A stretch of DNA of 64,000 nt from Nonomuraea roseoviolacea subsp. carminata (GTDB taxonomy: Bacteria; Actinomycetota; Actinomycetes; Streptosporangiales; Streptosporangiaceae). The notes beneath the pieces are model-generated. The model worked only from the letters and a program-made list of their open reading frames with translations. It was not told where the DNA came from and searched no databases. Positions 33,696 to 41,445 of the stretch are shown here, piece by piece; the stretch's first letter is position 1; each line of letters opens with the position of its first letter. Position numbers and translations under genes: made by a program. Location: positions 6,727,001-6,791,000 of the forward strand of contig NZ_JAMZEC010000001.1 of the NCBI RefSeq assembly GCF_024172185.1. Direction: 5' to 3'.

Positions 33696-34604
33696 ATGCG
33701 AGTGGGTGAGTTGGCGCGGCGTACCGGTGTCACGGTGCGGGCGTTGCGCTACTACGAGGCGGCCGGCCTGGTCGTCCCGCGTCGCTGCGCCAACGGCTAC
33801 CGGGAGTACGACCCGATCGCGGTGCGGCTCGTGGAGCAGATCCGGTCGCTGATGGCGTTGGGCCTTCCGGTGGAGGAGACGCGACCCTTCGTCGAGTGCC
33901 TGGTCAGCGGTGCCGACGCCGGTGATCTGTGTCCGGCGTCGCTGGCCACGTACCAGCGGGCCATCGACCAGATGGAGCAGCGCATCGCGCAGCTCGCCGA
34001 ACAGCGTGACAGGCTGCGCGGCCGGCTCGACGTGGCCGCGCAGCTCATGATGCGGCCGCAGGCCGGCCGGCGGCGGGTCGTCGCGGCCGTGGACCCGGCC
34101 AGGCTGGTCGGGACTGAGCTGCCGGACCTGGAGCTGGTGGCAACCGATGCGAGCAGGGTCCGCGTCCAGGCGCTCGGCCATGGGCGCAGCGTGCTGTTCA
34201 TGTATCCGCTGACCGGGCGGCCCGGCGTGGACCTGCCGCAGGGCTGGGAGACGATACCGGGCGCGCGGGGCTGCACCGAGCAGGCGTGCGGGTTCCGCGA
34301 CCATCACGACGACCTGCTGAAGGCCGGTGCGGCGCGGGTCTACGGGCTGTCGGCGCAGTCGAGCGGGTATCAGCGGGAGGTGGTGCACCGGCTGCGGTTG
34401 CCGTACCCGCTGTTGGCCGACCCGCGCCTGACCCTGGCCGCCGCTCTCGGCCTGCCCACACTCGATACCGACGAGATGACGCTGTACCGCCGGCTGACCC
34501 TCATCGTGGCCGATGGCCGGGTCGAGCATGTGTTCTTTCCCGTCGAGGAGCCGGCCGGCCACGCCGAACAGGTCATGCGGTGGCTGGTGGAGCATCAGGC
34601 CTGA
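33696..34604 (+). CDS. MerR-family regulator fused to a peroxiredoxin-like domain
   Basis: The 302-residue protein has an N-terminal MerR HTH (MRVGELARRTGVTVRALRYY, EAAGLVVP), a coiled-coil (MEQRIAQLAEQRDRLRGRLD, near 100) and, from about residue 130, an AhpC/TSA-like thioredoxin fold: VLFMYPLTGRPG, GARGCTEQACGFRDHHDDLL with two Cys five residues apart, VYGLSAQSSGYQREVV, YPLLADPRLTLAAALGLPTL. The Cys pair sits where PrxQ/BCP-type peroxiredoxins have theirs. I infer a redox or peroxide sensor. The gene starts at the leaderless ATG; a longer upstream frame would start inside the promoter. Confidence 0.85.
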   Translation: MRVGELARRTGVTVRALRYYEAAGLVVPRRCANGYREYDPIAVRLVEQIRSLMALGLPVEETRPFVECLVSGADAGDLCPASLATYQRAIDQMEQRIAQLAEQRDRLRGRLDVAAQLMMRPQAGRRRVVAAVDPARLVGTELPDLELVATDASRVRVQALGHGRSVLFMYPLTGRPGVDLPQGWETIPGARGCTEQACGFRDHHDDLLKAGAARVYGLSAQSSGYQREVVHRLRLPYPLLADPRLTLAAALGLPTLDTDEMTLYRRLTLIVADGRVEHVFFPVEEPAGHAEQVMRWLVEHQA

Positions 34605-34646
34605 GAGGGAGAAGGCGGTCCCAGTGGTGCGATCGCCTCCGCCGGC

Positions 34647-34747
34647 GGGCGCGCTTCGCGCGGGGAAGCCCGGGCTATGACTGTGGGGGAGCCGAGCCCC
34701 CACACCCCCTTGCCGGTATCCTCCGCCGCCGGACCGCGAGCGCCGGC
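34647..34747 (+). repeat. dispersed double-hairpin repeat, copy B
   Basis: About 100 bp, from GGGCGCGC to GAGCGCCGGC, related to copies A and C but with deletions; the main stem is reduced to GTGGGGG/CCCCCAC. It lies between the MerR-peroxiredoxin gene and the acetyltransferase gene. Confidence 0.75.
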
Positions 34748-34792
34748 CGAATCACCGTGGCGCCCAAGGCCCACCGGCCCTAACGTTGCTCC

Positions 34793-35341
34793 ATGTCCGA
34801 AATGCCATCACGGGTCGAACTGCGCCCGCTCACCCTCTCCGACCAGGACGAGTTCTGCTCGCTCGTGCAGGCCAGCGCCGAGCTGCACCACCCATGGATG
34901 CAGCTCCCCGCGACCGCCGAGGACTTCAAGGCCTGGATGCGCCGCTTCGACGACGGCCTCAACCTGGGCTTCCTGATCCGCGTCCGGGAGACCGGCGCGA
35001 CCGCCGGCACGGTCAACATCAACTCGATCATCCGGGGCCGCTACCAGGGCGCGTCCCTCGGCTACGCGGCCTTCGCCCCATCTGCGGGGCAGGGTTACAT
35101 GACCGAAGGGCTGACCCTCGCCCTCCAGCACGCCTTCACCGACCTGCGGCTGCACCGACTCGAAGCCAACATCCAGCCGGGGAACAAGGCGTCCCTGGCC
35201 GTGGCCCAGCGCCTGGGCTTCCGCTACGAAGGGCTGTCGCCCGCCTACCTCTACATCGACGGGGCCTGGCGCGACCACGAACGCTGGTCCATCACCGCAC
35301 CGAACCCCTGGGAACCCGACCCCTCCCTTCCGAAGGTATGA
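34793..35341 (+). CDS. GNAT-family N-acetyltransferase (RimJ-like)
   Basis: The 182-residue protein has the RimJ/RimL-type GNAT pattern: VELRPLTLSDQDEF start, NINSIIRGRYQGASLGYAAF, the acetyl-CoA loop AGQGYMTEGLTLAL, LHRLEANIQPGNKASLAVAQ and LGFRYEGLSPAYLYIDGAWR. It probably acetylates a protein N-terminus or small amine. There is no clear ribosome site. Repeat copy B lies 45 bp upstream. Confidence 0.85.
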   Translation: MSEMPSRVELRPLTLSDQDEFCSLVQASAELHHPWMQLPATAEDFKAWMRRFDDGLNLGFLIRVRETGATAGTVNINSIIRGRYQGASLGYAAFAPSAGQGYMTEGLTLALQHAFTDLRLHRLEANIQPGNKASLAVAQRLGFRYEGLSPAYLYIDGAWRDHERWSITAPNPWEPDPSLPKV

Positions 35342-35569
35342 GCCACACGGCGCCGCCGGTGAAACACGTCCTGCCGGGACAGCGTGAAGGCTGACGCCGT
35401 AGGCCAGGCCATGGGCGACCTGGACCGGGTCGATGCCCCTGGTCACGAAGAGCGCCTCCGGGCGGCCGTTCTGGGGCCACGGGGCTTCGCGGCAGGGCAG
35501 GGAGACTCCGGGAAGCAGTATGTCGGCGACGGCCGCCGCACGGTCACCGTGGCATTGGGTCGGAGTTTT

Positions 35570-35588
35570 AGGTCATATGACCTATAGT
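35570..35588 (+). promoter_or_regulatory. palindromic operator overlapping a -10 box
   Basis: AGGTCATATGACCT (35570-35583) is a perfect 14-bp palindrome. TATAGT (35583-35588) starts at its last base and the ATG follows 7 bp later, so a bound repressor would cover the promoter. The TetR encoded as second gene of this operon is the natural candidate. A weak TTGGGT lies at 35555. Confidence 0.65.
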
Positions 35589-35595
35589 GCTGGTC

Positions 35596-36678
35596 ATGAG
35601 CGATATGTTGCGTCTGGACGAGACGGGACCCGTGCTGGTGGTCGGTGGCTACGGCACGGTGGGGGCGGAGCTGGCGGCGATGGCGGCCCCGCGGTGGCCG
35701 TTGCTGCTGACCGGCCGCTCCCCCCAGCGGGGCCGGGCCGTGGCCGACAGCCTGGGGGCCGAGGTGCGGCGCTGGGACCTGGCCGACCCGGAGGGGTTCT
35801 CGGCGTCGGTGCGGGCGGTGGTCAGCGCGGTCAACGACCCCGATGACCGGGTGCTGCGTGCCGCGCTGGCCGCGGGTGTGCCCTATGTCGACATCACCCG
35901 GTGGACCACGCGGCTGCAGCGGGCCGCCACGGTGGCGGCCATGGCGGGTCCCGACGCGCCGGTCCTGCTGTCGTCGGGCTGGATGGGCGGGGTGACCAGC
36001 CTGGTGGCCGCGGCGCTGGCGGCCGAGCTCGGCGGGGCGGACCGCGTGGAGGTGGCGATCCGCTGGGACCTGGCCGACCGGGCCGGGGCCGACTCGGTGG
36101 AGTTCATGGACCGTCTCGGCCTGGACTACGAGGTGGTCGAGGAGGGCCGGCGACGGCTGGTGATGCCGCTCACCGACACCCGCCGCGTCCAGATCGGCGA
36201 CACGATGACGTGCGTGGCGCGCATCGACACCCCAGAACAGTTCACGCTGCCGCTCGCCCTGGGCGCGACCACCGCGACGACCCGCATCGGGTTCAGCTCG
36301 ACCGCCACCACCTCGGCGCTGCTGGCGGTCAAGGGCACCGGCCTGTTCCGGTGGGGGCGTGGAGAGCGTTTCGCCGCCCTGCGCCGCGCGCTGCTGTACT
36401 CGCCGGGCAACGGCGGCACCGCCCGGGTGCGCGTCGATGTCGCCCACGGCGATCGGAGCGCGGCGGCGACCGTCAGCGACCCGCGCGGTCAGGCCCATCT
36501 CACCGCGGTCGGCGCGCTGGCGGGCCTGTCTCGCGTCCTGGGCGCCGACGGCGCCCCCGCCCCTCGGGGCGTGGTCTTCCCCGAGATGACCCCTCGTCCC
36601 GCACAGGTCCTGGACATGCTCAAGGAGACGGACGTGATGGTGCTGCGCCATCTCACCACCGTGAGACGGGTGGCCTGA
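35596..36678 (+). CDS. saccharopine dehydrogenase-like NAD(P)-binding protein
   Basis: The 360-residue protein starts with a Rossmann motif (VLVVGGYGTVGAELAAMAA) and has a second-half fold of the saccharopine dehydrogenase/homospermidine synthase-like group (VPYVDITRWTTRLQRAATVA, LLSSGWMGGVTSLVAAALAA). The substrate is unknown. ATG 35596 is taken as a leaderless start 7 bp after TATAGT. The stop overlaps the start of the TetR gene (TGATG). Confidence 0.75.
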   Translation: MSDMLRLDETGPVLVVGGYGTVGAELAAMAAPRWPLLLTGRSPQRGRAVADSLGAEVRRWDLADPEGFSASVRAVVSAVNDPDDRVLRAALAAGVPYVDITRWTTRLQRAATVAAMAGPDAPVLLSSGWMGGVTSLVAAALAAELGGADRVEVAIRWDLADRAGADSVEFMDRLGLDYEVVEEGRRRLVMPLTDTRRVQIGDTMTCVARIDTPEQFTLPLALGATTATTRIGFSSTATTSALLAVKGTGLFRWGRGERFAALRRALLYSPGNGGTARVRVDVAHGDRSAAATVSDPRGQAHLTAVGALAGLSRVLGADGAPAPRGVVFPEMTPRPAQVLDMLKETDVMVLRHLTTVRRVA

Positions 36679-37337
36679 TGAGCGGGCAGCCGGCGCGTGA
36701 CGAGCACACCCCGCCGTTGACCGCCAAGGGCGACGACCGGCGCCGCGCGCTCCTGGACGCCGCCGAGCACATCCTGATCGAACAGGGCAACGCGCGGTTG
36801 TCGATGCGGGCCGTCGCCGCCACCGCCGGAGTGCGGCTCGGCCATCTGCAGTACTACTTCCCGGCCCGCGCCGACCTGATCCAGGCGGTCCTGGCGCGGG
36901 CGCTGGAACGTTCGCTGGACCGGCTCACCCGCACCACCGGGGCGCCCGCCGAAGCGCCCGCCGGTGCGCCCGCCGGAACGGCCCTGGACGGTGACCCGGC
37001 CGACCTGGTCGCCGCGCTGCTGACCGAACACGCCGACCCGCGCCTGACCCGGCTGTTCGCCGAGATCTGGGCGCTGGCCGCGCGGGACGACGCCGTCGCC
37101 TCCGTCGCCCGCGCGTTCTACCGCGACTACCGCGACCACGTCGCCACGGTCATCGCCCGCGCCAACCCGGGTCAGCCCGATGCCGTGAACCTCGCCCGGG
37201 CGGAGGTCCTGGTCATGCTGCTGGAGGGAGCGTCCCTGTTCCGCTCGGGCATCACGGGCGACCGCTCCGCCGCCACCGACACCGAGCTGGTGCGGACCGC
37301 TCTGCGTCTGCTCGGCGATGCCGCTCACGAGCGATGA
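36678..37337 (+). CDS. TetR-family transcriptional regulator
   Basis: The 219-residue protein has a TetR HTH (RRRALLDAAEHILIEQGNAR, LSMRAVAATAGVRLGHLQYY FPAR) and a C-terminal domain with an AP-rich loop (GAPAEAPAGAPAGTA, near 94-108) between the DNA-binding and ligand domains. It is co-transcribed with the oxidoreductase and probably binds the palindrome at 35570. Confidence 0.87.
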   Translation: MSGQPARDEHTPPLTAKGDDRRRALLDAAEHILIEQGNARLSMRAVAATAGVRLGHLQYYFPARADLIQAVLARALERSLDRLTRTTGAPAEAPAGAPAGTALDGDPADLVAALLTEHADPRLTRLFAEIWALAARDDAVASVARAFYRDYRDHVATVIARANPGQPDAVNLARAEVLVMLLEGASLFRSGITGDRSAATDTELVRTALRLLGDAAHER

Positions 37338-37339
37338 GA

Positions 37340-37453
37340 CAGGTCACTTCCCCGTCGCGAGGGTTCGTGCGCGTTCTGCACCACGAGGACGATCTTGCCC
37401 CTGGCCCGGCCGGTCTCGCTGAGCTCGTGCGCCTCGGCCGCCTGCGCCAGCGG
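37340..37453 (-). pseudogene. C-terminal scrap of a zinc-type alcohol dehydrogenase/quinone oxidoreductase
   Basis: On the reverse strand the segment encodes PLAQAAEAHELSETGRARGK followed by IVLVV, the C-terminal end of medium-chain dehydrogenases (AAEAHRLLESGRARGKIVLV). Nothing of the catalytic or cofactor domain is present. It abuts a response-regulator scrap at 37456. Confidence 0.65.
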
Positions 37454-37455
37454 TA

Positions 37456-37641
37456 GGGCGGCATGCGGATGTCCACCACGGCGACGTCGGGCCGGTGCTC
37501 GTCCATCGCGGCGAGGAGTTCGGGCGCCGTCCCGGCGGTGGCCACCACCTCGCACCCGCGGTCTGCGAGCAGCTCGACCATGCCGCCCCGGAGGATGACG
37601 GAGTCCTCGGCCACTACCACGCGCAGGTGCCGGTCGATCAC
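37456..37641 (-). pseudogene. N-terminal scrap of a response regulator receiver domain
   Basis: From GTG 37641 the frame reads LRVVVAEDSVILRGGMVELL, then VVATAGTAPELLAAMDEHRP and DVAVVDIRMPP, the first half of a NarL-type receiver with the phospho-acceptor Asp. The match ends abruptly after RMPP, exactly where the dehydrogenase scrap begins. The output domain is missing. Confidence 0.75.
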
Positions 37642-37712
37642 GTTGCCACTATCGGCGCGCGGCTGACGGCGGGCGCTGCCCGGTGCCGCGATCGAGCGGG
37701 TTCCGCGGGCTG

Positions 37713-37795
37713 GCAGCCCGGCGGTGCCGGCCGCCACCATCTCGCGTGACGGGGCCAGCGTGTCGGTGAACACGGCCCTCACCGCGGCCTCGTCC
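37713..37795 (-). pseudogene. 83-bp duplicate fragment of the SnoaL-like gene
   Basis: The segment matches 41681-41763 inside the SnoaL-like gene with two or three differences and encodes FTDTLAPSREMVAAGTAGL. The rest of that gene is absent. It lies just upstream of the receiver scrap and happens to be in one open frame with it. Confidence 0.82.
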
Positions 37796-38132
37796 CGCTC
37801 CTGGACGAAGTCCTGACGGTCGCGGACCTGGACCGGGTCGTGCTGGTGGGCGATTCGCCGGGCGCGGCGGTGGCGCCGGCAGCAGGCTCACTTCGGATCG
37901 CGGCGCGGGCGCTCGCGTCTCCCGGCGGTTTCCTACATCTCTCGGTTGCCCCGGCGCTCGTGCTGGCGCGGTGTAGTGGCTGTTGCGTCCCACGGCCGAC
38001 CACACCCGCCCACGGCACAGCCCGGTGAGAAACGTCGGGCTGTGCCGCCTTGATCTTGGTCCTTGAGGTCCGTACCTCCGCCCCCGATACCGCATTGTGT
38101 GCGTTTCTCGGTCGGGACACACGATCGGGCAG
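37796..38132. other. gene-free stretch in the decayed region
   Basis: No gene is supported. A short plus-strand frame (VADLDRVVLVGDSPGAAV, near 37815-37870) could be one more scrap, but I cannot assign it. Confidence 0.4.
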
Positions 38133-38624
38133 CTATCGGGGGCGGGGGGAAGAGTGGCAGTTGGATGTACAGGCCAGCCTGACGTGATGGTCCAGCTCGC
38201 GTACACACTCGGGACACGCGCGGCTGGCCGTGGGGACGAACGGCATGGACCATTCCAGGACCGGCAAGGGGCGGGCCGGATTCCCGCACAGGCTCTCGGT
38301 CGAGTCAGCCGGTACGGCATGGTAGGTGAGCCGGTGACGAGCCCCGGAGATCCCGAGCCGGTAGGGATGGGCATGCTGCGGCTGCCCGACGCTGTAGTGG
38401 ATCTCCAGGTCATCCCAGTGGACGGGCCAGCGGAGCACCCCACCGGGTGACTCCTCAGGCTCGCCGTCGAGTTCGATCAATGCCAAGGCTCCGTGCCGCA
38501 GGATGCCCGCCACTATTCCTTGCCGTCCGATCAGACACGTTGCGTTGTCACGAGTCCGAGCCGGGCTGTGCAGCAGCCGCACGATCACGGCCCGGCGCCC
38601 CACCTTCGACCACGGCGTGCTCAC
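38133..38624 (-). CDS. hypothetical protein with C-terminal Cys motif
   Basis: The 163-residue protein is not recognised. A Cys in ESLCGNPA and the pair in ACPECVREL (near 118 and 142-145) could bind zinc. The N-terminal half is GIVAGILRHGALALIELDG-like and may be a small beta fold. The start overlaps the stop of the next gene upstream (ATGA), so it is the second gene of a two-gene operon. Confidence 0.6.
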   Translation of the reverse strand: MSTPWSKVGRRAVIVRLLHSPARTRDNATCLIGRQGIVAGILRHGALALIELDGEPEESPGGVLRWPVHWDDLEIHYSVGQPQHAHPYRLGISGARHRLTYHAVPADSTESLCGNPARPLPVLEWSMPFVPTASRACPECVRELDHHVRLACTSNCHSSPRPR

Positions 38625-38983
38625 CGCACGCTCCCGTCTTCACAGCGTGTGGAGGAGGCGAGATCGGCGATCACCTCCGAGTACGAATGGTTGCTGTGAA
38701 GCTCGGCATAACGGAAGGCCACCCGCCGAGCGGCCCGCACAGGTTCGACGGCCGCATGCCAGGCGTACACCACGCTTTTCCGGCGTATGTCCCAGCCTGC
38801 ACGCCACCAGTACCGGTCGCAGTCGCACCACACCACCAGGCCGACCCAGACCGACACGAGCGCCAGCCCGTACCCGTCATGGACGTCGGCGGCGATGCCG
38901 TGATCCTTGAGGGCCGTTTGCAAGCGTTCGGCGGCCAGGACGGGGAGGGGTGTCATGCTCGCGTGCTCGGCGGGAACGCTCAT
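38621..38983 (-). CDS. hypothetical protein
   Basis: The 120-residue soluble protein is not recognised. It is Trp- and Cys-containing in the middle (VSVWVGLVVWCDCDRYWWRA) and begins MSVPAEHASMTPLPVLAAER. A strong AGGAGG lies 8 bp before the ATG and the next gene overlaps its stop, so expression is likely. Similar small proteins are common beside XRE regulators in actinomycetes (general knowledge, no search). Confidence 0.6.
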   Translation of the reverse strand: MSVPAEHASMTPLPVLAAERLQTALKDHGIAADVHDGYGLALVSVWVGLVVWCDCDRYWWRAGWDIRRKSVVYAWHAAVEPVRAARRVAFRYAELHSNHSYSEVIADLASSTRCEDGSVR

Positions 38984-39072
38984 CGGTAGTTCCTCCTGAC
39001 GCCGGTGATCCGGTCAGCAGGAACCGTAGGCAAGCCCGAACAGGGCGGCCCGCAGTGTTGTGAAGGTCAAGA

Positions 39073-39092
39073 ACCCGCAGAAAAGTGCGGGT
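39073..39092 (-). terminator. hairpin at the end of the XRE/TPR gene
   Basis: ACCCGCA (39073-39079) pairs with TGCGGGT (39086-39092) around GAAAAG. Read leftward it directly follows the coding sequence and is followed by TTCTTG, a plausible intrinsic terminator. Confidence 0.65.
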
Positions 39093-39976
39093 CAGACGAT
39101 GCCGGCACGCTGCGCCAGAGGCCGGAGTTCGGGTGTGCTCGCCCGATGTTCACGCTTGAGCAACTGCGTCAGCAGTTCGCGGGGCCGCCCGCCGTACCGT
39201 ACGAGTTCGGGCGAGAGCTGTTCGGCTTGCAGGAGCATGTTCACCGACGCGGCGTCCTTGCGCTGCACCGCGTACGCCCGAGCCATGTCCAGGTGGACCT
39301 GTGCCCGCCGTCCGACGAGACCCGATGCCAGCGCCGACAGGTTCAAGGACTCCCCTGTCCTGATCGCCCGCCGCGCGTCGCCGAACTCCACGGCCGCCGA
39401 GACCTCGTGAATGGCCACGCTCGTCATGCCGAAGGCCGTCCAGAAGTCGTTACGATCTCCACCGATCGTCTCGGCGGTGCGTCGTGCCTGAGCGAGGAAG
39501 CTCTCGACACCGGCCCGGTCGTAGGCCGCCGCAGCGGCCGTGACGGCCACCAGATAGAGCGCGCCCAACACGGGCAAGGATCGGGGGCCACGGCGCAGAG
39601 AGTCGGCGGCCTGGAGGACAAGCTGTAGGGCCCGCTCCGTCTCACGCAGCCGGGTCAGGACATAGCCGAGCCGATACGCGCTCACAGCGACCAGCAGCGG
39701 CCGGTCGGCCTCCTCCGCAGCGGCAAGGGAGCGATCCGCCGCCACCCAGGCCAGCTCTGGTTCGCCCACACGCCGGAGCGTGGTCGTGACGCAGTGGTAC
39801 GTCAGCGACCGGAGCGTCTGATAGGCCCGGCGCGCACCTACGGGAGCGTGTCTGCTGCCCAGTTCGGTCGCCACGATCAGGCGTGGCAGCCTGCGCCCGA
39901 CCTCGTCATAGCGCGTCGCCTGGTAGAGGGCGTTCACCCTGCGGATCTCGTGGTGGAGCCAGACGAGGGATTCCAC
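39092..39976 (-). CDS. C-terminal helical-repeat part of a split XRE regulator
   Basis: The 294-residue protein is made of TPR-like helical repeats (YQATRYDEVGRRLPRLIVAT, ELAWVAADRSLAAAEEADRP, RRAQVHLDMARAYAVQRKDA, ending TPELRPLAQRAGIV). In the known actinomycete family this follows an XRE HTH domain in one ~400-residue protein. Here it is in a different frame from the HTH part and overlaps it by 43 bp. It begins with GTG 39976, which has GGAGG 4 bp upstream, so independent translation is possible; otherwise the gene is frameshifted. Confidence 0.72.
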   Translation of the reverse strand: MESLVWLHHEIRRVNALYQATRYDEVGRRLPRLIVATELGSRHAPVGARRAYQTLRSLTYHCVTTTLRRVGEPELAWVAADRSLAAAEEADRPLLVAVSAYRLGYVLTRLRETERALQLVLQAADSLRRGPRSLPVLGALYLVAVTAAAAAYDRAGVESFLAQARRTAETIGGDRNDFWTAFGMTSVAIHEVSAAVEFGDARRAIRTGESLNLSALASGLVGRRAQVHLDMARAYAVQRKDAASVNMLLQAEQLSPELVRYGGRPRELLTQLLKREHRASTPELRPLAQRAGIV

Positions 39977-40281
39977 CGATCCTCCGGAGCGATGGAGGAG
40001 GACAACCCGTCGTAGCCCATCATGGCCCGCCGGATGCCGGGAGCAGCCTGGTAACGCGTCATGGCGGTGCTCTTCTTCGCGGTGAGTTCATCGACGGGCA
40101 GGCCCAGGATCTCGGCGAGGGCGTTGATCACGGTGTGGTTGTCCACCGGGCGTTGCCCTCGTTCCACCTGACTGAGCCAGCTCTCGGAGCGGCCGACGAG
40201 GCCGGACAGGACGGCTTGCGACAGGCCCCGCCGACGGCGTGCGCGAGCGATACGCTGGCCGATCGCCTGCCGGGCGTCCAT
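39934..40281 (-). CDS. XRE-type HTH part of a split regulator
   Basis: The 115-residue product has a complete HTH (MDARQAIGQRIARARRRRGL, SQAVLSGLVGRSESWLSQVE) and the linker AAPGIRRAMMGYDGLSSSIA, then leaves the family frame and ends. In intact relatives the same linker runs on into the helical repeats found here in the -1 frame. The ATG lies 4 bp after the flavoprotein stop, so the two are co-transcribed. Confidence 0.75.
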   Translation of the reverse strand: MDARQAIGQRIARARRRRGLSQAVLSGLVGRSESWLSQVERGQRPVDNHTVINALAEILGLPVDELTAKKSTAMTRYQAAPGIRRAMMGYDGLSSSIAPEDRWNPSSGSTTRSAG

Positions 40282-40285
40282 GACA

Positions 40286-40831
40286 TCACTCCCGCGAGTG
40301 TCGCTCCCGAACCACGCTGCGCAACTCCTGCATGATGCGTTCCCAGGATGGCATGCGGGACTCCGGTGGGGCATCGGGATCGAACAGGACCCGCACGCCC
40401 ATCTCTTCAAGGCAGGCGACGTTGCGGGCGAAGGCGACATGCCGGGCGAGCGGCGCCTTGAGCAGGGGCACAGCGAGGATAGGCACGCCGAAGCCCATCA
40501 CCTCGCACAGCAACCCGACCGCGAACGTGTCGGCGATCCCGCCCGCCCATTTGTTGATCGTGTTGAACGTGGCCGGAGCGACGATCACCGCGTCGGCCGG
40601 AGGCAGCCCTTTGGGCTCCCCTGGCATCCGGTACGCACTGCGCACCCGGTCACCGGTCAACCGATCCAGTTCGGGGACGTTGACGAAGCGTTCGCCCATC
40701 GGTGTCGTGACGACATGCACCTGCCACCCGGCGGCCTGAGCCAGCGGAACCAGGTGATGCACGTCGGCAGCCGCAGGCGCCCCACAAGCGATCACATAGA
40801 GGACGCCGCGCGTCGCCGGCTCAGCTCCCAT
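40286..40831 (-). CDS. flavoprotein (phosphopantothenoylcysteine decarboxylase fold)
   Basis: The 181-residue protein has the HFCD flavoprotein pattern: VLYVIACGAPAAADVHHLVP, the PADAVIVAPATFNTINKWAG motif that binds FMN, and a C-terminal helix. Such stand-alone flavoproteins occur in actinomycetes next to XRE regulators and in integrative elements; their reaction is unknown. ATG 40831 is preferred to longer frames because the fold starts there and AGGA lies 9 bp upstream. Confidence 0.75.
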   Translation of the reverse strand: MGAEPATRGVLYVIACGAPAAADVHHLVPLAQAAGWQVHVVTTPMGERFVNVPELDRLTGDRVRSAYRMPGEPKGLPPADAVIVAPATFNTINKWAGGIADTFAVGLLCEVMGFGVPILAVPLLKAPLARHVAFARNVACLEEMGVRVLFDPDAPPESRMPSWERIMQELRSVVRERHSRE

Positions 40832-40842
40832 AGGCCGTGATC

Positions 40843-41217
40843 CTAATCCGAACGTTGCCTGGCGATCCGCCTTGCGGTGGCGATCCGGTCCCGGGCGACC
40901 TCGGCCCAGAACGCCTCTCCGTTGCGGTGACCGCTTCCCGCGTAGGTCCACTCCGCCAAGATGAAGGTCTTGTCCGGGGTGGGTTCCGGCAGGCCGAGGA
41001 GGAGGCGTGCCTGCTCGGCGCGGTAGTCGGCGCGAGCCCGGCGCAGGTCACCGAGCCTGATCGAGTAGTGGCGCGACTTCGTGGAGAAGTGTCCCCGATA
41101 GCCGAGCATGTGCGCCCACTGCCGCAAGGGCACGTCCCGATATTCCGGCAGGTCCGCCAGCGCGAAGCAGGTGTAGATCATCCGCCGGGCGTGCTCGGTC
41201 ACGTCAAGACCGGCCAC
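40843..41217 (-). pseudogene. C-terminal fragment of a RepSA-type replication initiator
   Basis: The 124 residues contain RQWAHMLGYRGHFSTKSRHY, SIRLGDLRRARADYRAEQA and AEWTYAGSGHRNGEAFWAEV, the end of the pSAM2-like RepSA protein of actinomycete integrative and conjugative elements. The N-terminal catalytic part, about 300 residues, is missing, and no integrase, excisionase or FtsK/TraB gene is near. It marks a decayed element. Confidence 0.75.
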
Positions 41218-41445
41218 CTCCCAGGCGTTGCGGATCGGCCGGTCCAGTGTCCCCGCAGACTCGGCGCCCGGGCGATGCCTGACAGGAGGTAGCGGTGTTC
41301 CCGTAGATCCTGCGGGATGGGCAGCCCGATCGAGCCGTCTGTGTTTTCGCGCCGAATGTTGGGGTCCAGCGTCGAGTTAGTCCAGCTGTCTCGTTTTGAA
41401 CGAGGTCGTGTCCGGGTCTTCGGTGACCGCCTCCCCATCACAGCA
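41218..41445. other. gene-free stretch next to the Rep fragment
   Basis: No gene is supported. A reverse-strand frame with IGLPIPQDLREHRYLLSGIA (about 41260-41320) may be another scrap of the integrative element, but I do not recognise it. Confidence 0.4.

Noticed and set aside
35342..35569. Reverse-strand fragment reading VTRGIDPVQVAHGLAYGVSL as a gene
   Set aside because: No start, no ribosome site and no recognisable family; at most an unidentified scrap, so not annotated.
37252..37782. 176-codon reverse-strand frame as a real response regulator
   Set aside because: It joins a SnoaL scrap, half a receiver and an out-of-frame tail overlapping the TetR gene; no output domain.
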